Part shown: positions 58,686 through 64,000 of the stretch, in pieces | Numbering within the stretch: position 1 is the first letter of the stretch | How the letters are laid out: every line of letters begins with the position of its first letter | From: Crocodylus rhombifer | Lineage: Eukaryota > Chordata > Crocodylia > Crocodylidae | Assembly (NCBI GenBank): GCA_038503035.1 | Contig: JAVSML010024596.1 | Coordinates: forward strand, 120,275-184,274 | Length of the DNA stretch: 64,000 nt | Reading direction: 5' to 3' | Translations under genes and position numbers: made by a program | The notes under the pieces: generated by a model | The model's database searches: none | What the model saw: only the letters and a program-made list of their open reading frames with translations | What the model was told of the DNA's origin: nothing

Positions 58686-60328
58686 ACACCATTGTTTTCA
58701 GTCACCATTCTGAGCCCCTGATGCAACAAAGCACATAAAGCCTGTATTTACCTTTAAAGTGTGAGTATGCACGCTAAAGTCAAAAGGATTACGTGAGTTT
58801 ACAAAAGGATTACACATATTTAAACATGTTTGCGTAGTTTATGAGATAAGGACTTAGTGAATACATGTGTTACATGCATTACATTTGTTATTTGCAAAAT
58901 TTTTATATCATGAATCTAAAATAAAATACCATTTTGCTAGTAGCCAAATATAGAAAAATAATCTTAAGAATGGTAAAGCGACTAGCAGAAATATCTGAGG
59001 ATATTTGTTTCATTATCACCAATTTTATTTTCCTTCTCCTTCAATGTCATTTTTAATGCTTATCTTCAAGCAGTTATGAAACACCTTAGAGAAATGCAGC
59101 AACACTGTTTATCAGGGCAAAAAATAATATTTTAATACTAACACCATGATATTTATCTCTCAGTGTAAGAGCTAAGGGCAAACTGGTACGCTGTTAGTTT
59201 GCTTGTTCTATAAAAAACAGTATCTCAATTGAAAGATGAAAAATTATTTTCTTACATGCAGAGTATTTTTTTTTTTCATTTTTCATATATGGGGTTATGC
59301 ATAAGCTTATTAAGCACCTTGGTTAAGGAAAAATTAACACAAGAGTTATCACCATGAAAGAGATGTATTTTTCAATATTTCATTTGTTACTTTGAAGAAA
59401 ATTGACATCTAGACTGGTCTCTCCTACTTCCTGGACAAGTATCCTAATCAATCAGCTATTGGGCAAAAATATGGCAGGCTCCCCACCCCATATTAGGCTT
59501 CAATTTCTGACTGGTTACTTGGACATAATTACTCAGTGAAAATGGGGTACATATGTAGCTGCACATCTGACTGACCAGTGCATGCTTAAGTGTACACATG
59601 CATGCTGACCAGCCCACAGTACAAGGATAATAGAACCTGTGCCTAAGTACTCAAATGCTACTTAAACAGATAGAAAACTGTCATTTGGGCACAAGGGGAC
59701 AGAGAATTTCAGCCATGGCTGCTGCATTTGTGTTCTGCCTTTGTAGGTATCCAGCACATTATAGGATCCCAATCCTTTACTTATACATGCGCTTATCATA
59801 CGTAACCTAATAAAAACTGACAAAGCTATACATAGTACTTAAGAGTTTTCTGTTTAGTTTTGTTTTTTTCTTTATTCAATTTTATTTATAACAATAGTTT
59901 ATTTTATGAATTTGGAGACACACATTAATGTGTCTTTGGAGCACACTTTAATATGCTGACTAAAGGATTGGAGTATTTTCCAAAAATACATGATTGGATT
60001 TAACATGACATACAAGGTAGTAGTACTGGGCTCATCCTAGCAAAATCAACAAGTATTTCAGGGAACGTTTTTTTTTTAATTTTTATTGGTAGGTTGATGT
60101 ATACCACTACTACTAACAACCTAAAGATTCTTTGGAAAAATAATTTTTGTCTTCCTACATTTCTAGCACACAGTTAGATACACCAGTTGTTGCAATTTAT
60201 ATGAAATCATTTAAAAAACCCTAATATTTACATTTTGGAAAATGTCCTAGGACATAAAATAACTCACTAAAACAAAGCATAAGTCTGAAATTATTGAAAG
60301 GTGAAAAAAATTCCAACTGAGAGATGAC
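58686..60328. other. AT-rich sequence, nothing recognised
   Basis: No gene or repeat boundary is recognised. Confidence 0.45.
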
Positions 60329-60620
60329 CAGGCATCTGGGTTTTCTGTTTCCCAAGGAAAAATGGATAAAACCCCAGATTTCCCATTTTACCTGAGATAA
60401 ATACAAATTTTTCATTTTAATGGAGAAATACATAGATTTTGCACTTTTGCAAAGAGCTTTCTGCAGGCTGGCAGAGTTCCAGCCTGCATGGGGAGCAGGA
60501 AGATAGCAATCAGATATGGGGTGCCACATGCATGTACATACAAAAAACCAGAACTCTTGTTTCCAAAATGATACTTTTTATTAGACCAACTGGAAAATGG
60601 CAAGAAAACTGTCCTTTTCT

Positions 60621-60657
60621 GCAAGCTTTTGGGATCAAAGTCCTTTCGTCAGACTCT
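60621..60657 (-). ncRNA. hammerhead-like core, PLE copy 4 (diverged subtype)
   Basis: The minus strand reads CTGACGA (allowed at the variable core position), AGGACTTTGATCC with a paired stem, then CAAAAGCTTGC. The GAAA of other copies is AAAA. Stem II is again different in sequence but paired. Confidence 0.5.
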
Positions 60658-60931
60658 GGGAAAAGTATAGATGGTACAAGATGGTAAAAAGTCCCATACG
60701 TTGGAAATAAAGTTCAATTTTACACAGAGGGAGCTGAAGAGGGAAGGCTGTCCCCCTGGGTCCATGAGTGTCTTTGTGAGCTATGTTGAGTAGCTCTTTG
60801 ATGCATTGATCAGGTAGAATTCCCTCCGTAGAGGTGTCAGATGGCAGGCATGGAAGCAAAAAAACTTTCTTGTTGTTCTGCAATGAAGTTTAAAATCCAA
60901 AATAGGCTGAAACTCGGCATCTTCCATGTTT

Positions 60932-61105
60932 CAGGGGTGTACGTGGTAGCCGTGTTGGTCTGAGACAAAAAGACATACAAAAAACTAGAACTCTTGGTTC
61001 CAAGATGATACCTGTCTAATAAAAGGTATCATTTTGGAACCATGGGTTCTAGTTTTTTGTATATCATTTTGTCTCAGACCAACACGGCTACCAAGTACAC
61101 CCCTG
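60932..61105. repeat. 174-bp near-perfect palindrome (inverted pLTR ends)
   Basis: The two arms of about 78 bp are reverse complements with few mismatches (TAGCCGTGTTGGTCTGAGAC / GTCTCAGACCAACACGGCTA; TACAAAAAACTAGAACTC / GGGTTCTAGTTTTTTGTA). The centre is around 61010-61025 (CCTGTCTAATAAAAGG). Confidence 0.93.
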
Positions 61106-62382
61106 AAACGTGCATGTACAGGCACACGGCCACTAGGCAGCGTGGAAAGCAGCTCCCACGTGTAAGTCTGGCAGGGGAAAGAGGGGATTGAGTTCCCCAT
61201 AGGGAGGGAGGAAGGGAGCTAGGCAGAGCTAGGACTGGGGTTGGGGCTGCTGCCAGCCCAGGGGATGCATGAGGCTTGGGGCCCAGGGCTGGAATACATG
61301 ACCACTGGGGCCCAGTGGAGAGTGGGACAGGGCCACAGGCAGCTCATCCAGGGAGCAGGCAGGGACTGGCTCTCTGCTGCTGTGTGCACTCCTGAGGGAA
61401 GTAGTGGGATCCATGCCCCCCAGATCTGTGCACAGTGGGGGTGAATGCAGGTATGGGCTGTCCGCTGCGGGCTCAGGCTCCCTGCCCTGCTGCCCTCCCC
61501 TGGGGACCTGGCATGGTAGGGTAGAGCAGGGAAGCTACTTGCTGCTGTGAGACCTGTCACCCTGGCAAAGCATACTGTGTGCCCAGCTGCAGTGAGGGGC
61601 ATAACCCAATGCTGCTGCCTCTGCTACTACTGAGCATGCAGGGGATGCTTCTTCAGGGTGATGTGGGGCTCACAATAGCAAAAAGCTTTCCCTCCTGGCG
61701 CTGCCGTTCTGAGTCCTACCTGCTGCCTGTGGAGGAGGGTAGCACAGTGAGCAGTCTGACTCCAACCTGTGCACAGATCTGGGGGGCATGGATTTACCCA
61801 GGGAGTGCACACAGTAGCAGGGAGTCCAGCCCCCACCACCTGAGCCCACAGCAGACAGCCCCCCCAGGGGCTCCACTCCAGCTATGCTGCCCATGGGGGG
61901 GGAGGGGGAGGAGGGAGCTGGGGAATGGAGCCAGGCTCCACACTATGCTGCAGCAGGTGAACATGTACCCAGGGCCTCATAGCCCTGACATCTGGGGGCC
62001 ACCTCTGGCAGACCTGGGGAGGGCAGGGGGCGTAGGTGGGGGTAAGGGGCACCAGCAGGGCCAGGGGGTTGCGTCTTGGGAATGAGGGACCTAGTCCTGC
62101 ATTCTGTGAGCTACGGGGGCAAGGGGAGCTCTGATTTTCTGTGATTAAAAAAATCCAAAATCAAATATCAAAATTTATAGTATTAGAATTTATTTTATTG
62201 TAGTGATTGAAGCACTGGTAGGCTCCCAAATTGCTTTAAAATTGTAAATATATCAATAAAATTTTGTGTTTAATTGATACCTATATATAGTGATGTTTTT
62301 AATTTTGAAGATTTGGGGGTTATCAGAAAATATGGGGGGGGGTTTTGTTAAACCAGAGAAAACCAGGATCCCTGGAGATGAG

Positions 62383-64000
62383 TTTCTTAAAAAGTTTTTA
62401 AAGTAACAATATTTGTATGTTGAAGTCATTTCAAACCAATACAGATTACAAATATAAAGCCTGATCATCTTTCATTAAAGTCAGTCAGACCCTATCTACT
62501 GACATTAATGGGACTTAAATAGGGCCCATAGAAATACATAAACCAAGATTTTTTGTAGAAGTCATGAGAGCAGCTGTCATCTCATGAAAAAGATTATTGT
62601 ACAACACCTTTGGGTTCTCCAAAGCAATGTGTTAATTTGGTAAGAATCATCTGCACTGGAATAATATTTTGCAATTCTTGAAGTCAAAGCTCTGTAGTAT
62701 ACACAAACTAAAATATAATGCTCTTGTACATATTGAAGATATTTTTAACCATTAGCTGTAAAAAATGACTGATTATCCTTTAAAACAATTATCTGAAGAT
62801 ACCCATATTTAAAAGCAACGGATGTGCTATGAAAGATGCAAATAAAGTCTCACTGAGATAAGCAAGTTCAGGTTAAAATAGGACCAATGCAAAAGTTTCT
62901 TCCCCATATTCAAAGCAAACAAAAGACTATATCAGACAAATTGGAACAGGGCTGAAACCAATATATTAAATATAAAAAAGCACTGATATTGTAATGACAA
63001 TTTAACAAAAGTTAAAAAATGTGAAGTCAGAATGAAAGCTAATATTCCACTGTTTTTTTTGTCATCCATTCTTATTATTGTTGATGTTAGCTGTCAGAGG
63101 CATAGATTGCAATGCATCTTTCTACTTATTACCTTCATAAAAGTCTTATCAATATACGACTCATGGGCTTAACAAATAGTACTCTTTAGTCTGAAAAGGT
63201 AGTGATTCCATCTTTGGATAAAAAAAAAAAAAAAAAAAAGAGTGTATTTAGCACCTGTCTTTCCTCCACATTCCAGAATTTTGGGCAGTACGTACTTGTA
63301 TTTATCTCATCTCTTCAGCTCCTTCTAGCAAACTTGAAACTAAAATAATGGAATACTCTATAACTTGTAACTATGCTGCAGACCAGTGTCTTGTGGCTCA
63401 TTTGTAAGATACACAACATGCAATTTTCAGTATTATAACAATACGGTCATTTGCATATAAAGCAAAAATGGGGATGGTGAGAGTTTTTGGCTTCTTGTTG
63501 TGCATTTGCTATACAAACTGTAGGGGCTGAAAAACTGCCATCACCTTGAAAGGCAAGTATCACTTCAAAAGGTGAGAATAAAGAGGAGGTTGAGCTGAGT
63601 ATCCTCTGTACTAGCCAGAACCTTATAAACCACAGGTGTGACTCGATTCCAGGGAAGATGCACAATACTTCTCAAATATGGGTAAAGGTACATTGTTAGT
63701 CAGAAAGTTTAATAGAAAGTAGAACTATCCTAGGTTGCAGGTGGCATTTAGACACTTCGGACAAGCGTGGGTGAACTAGCTGTTAGAAAGAGTTGCGACT
63801 TGTTGGCTGTTCACTTAAATGTAGTAAGCCAAAGTCTCAGCTTGTGGGAGGTCAACGGCAACTTTACATACTTCCCATTTTTCCCTTCTCTCTCTCCCTC
63901 CAAGCCCTTGTCTCCATCGATCAGGATAATTCAAATTGAACAAAGAAGAGGGCATACAAGAGATAAATCCTGACACCTTTCTCTACATTAAGCAAGGGCT
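62383..64000. other. AT-rich sequence, nothing recognised
   Basis: No gene is recognised. An A tract of about 20 occurs at 63220-63239. TCAGTCAGACCCTATCTACTG near 62483 resembles the centre of the palindromic MITE family but is too short to call. Confidence 0.45.

Larger units (their letters stand above)
60539..61110. mobile_element. palindromic Penelope-like derivative, copy 4, 10-bp duplication
   Basis: TGCATGTACA flanks the insertion (60529-60538 and 61111-61120). It begins at TACAAAAAACCAGAACTC, passes a pLTR module (TTTTTATTAGACCAACTGG, hammerhead-like core), a non-coding linker, and the joint CTGAAACTCGGCATCTTCCATG. It ends in a near-perfect 174-bp palindrome (60932-61105) whose arms start CAGGGGTGTACGTGGTAGCC and end GGCTACCAAGTACACCCCTG. 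The pLTR subtype differs from copies 1-3 in sequence but not in plan. No protein is encoded. Confidence 0.82.
60329..62374. mobile_element. hAT non-autonomous element, 2 kb, 8-bp duplication
   Basis: The left end CAGGCATCTGGGTTTTCTG and the right end reverse-complemented CAGGGATCCTGGTTTTCTCTG are inverted repeats with an indel. They are flanked by GAGATGAC (60321-60328) and GAGATGAG (62375-62382), a 7/8 match typical of hAT. The body is GC-rich (61130-62110) with no transposase. It includes GGGGCACCAGCAGGGCCAGG and TTGGGAATGAGGGACC near the end. PLE copy 4 is inserted at 60539-61110. Without that insertion the element is about 1.46 kb. Confidence 0.82.

Overview
The window is eukaryotic and looks like intergenic or deep intronic DNA from a sauropsid, most likely a crocodilian, less likely a turtle or other archosaur. 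The reasons are the dominance of CR1 LINE fragments, old MIR-type SINE relics, many hAT and pogo/Tigger-like MITEs, a Tx1-like L1 fragment and several Penelope-like element (PLE) copies. The organism assignment is inference from repeat content. I see no convincing host protein-coding exon, rRNA or functional tRNA. The open frames of 60-300 codons are pieces of transposons or accidental frames in GC-rich repeat interiors.

Layout: 439-743 MITE; 1465-2900 CR1 (-); 4498-5650 PLE (-) split by a pogo-like MITE; 7555-7790 MIR (-); 9360-9885 CR1 (+); 12322-13639 hAT-like end and probable Helitron; 15181-15341 and 18669-18791 palindromic MITEs; 17285-17471 hAT MITE; 21074-22085 hairpin repeat and rearranged CR1; 22086-23920 tandem repeat holding a 1130-bp CpG-rich solo LTR with 5-bp duplications; 25648-26985 CR1 (-) abutting 26995-28852 Tx1/L1-like LINE (+); 29626-29964 pogo-like MITE; 30081-32669 decayed piggyBac element; 32905-33685 PLE (-) with a 13-bp duplication; 34747-35841 GC-cored MITE with a 10-N gap; 37346-37516 and 38469-38665 hAT MITEs; 38674-40439 Harbinger-like element; 42116-42437 hAT MITE; 43710-44025 compact palindromic PLE with a 9-bp duplication; 45749-46450 two MITEs; 51140-52715 CR1 (+); 55130-55330 LINE fragment of another clade; 58545-58685 MIR (-); 60329-62374 hAT element containing a palindromic PLE with a 10-bp duplication. 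The rest is AT-rich sequence in which I recognise nothing.

The most informative signal is the PLE family. Four insertions share a pLTR-like module, two retain a GIY-YIG endonuclease domain, all carry a hammerhead-ribozyme-like core, and two are short inverted-pLTR units with the same internal junction, as if a compact derivative is itself mobile. A second theme is that several unrelated DNA-transposon terminal-repeat families enclose GC-rich cores, some sharing a common motif. Nested insertions give relative ages. Nothing here can be shown to be a new functional system; copy-number and consensus searches would decide.
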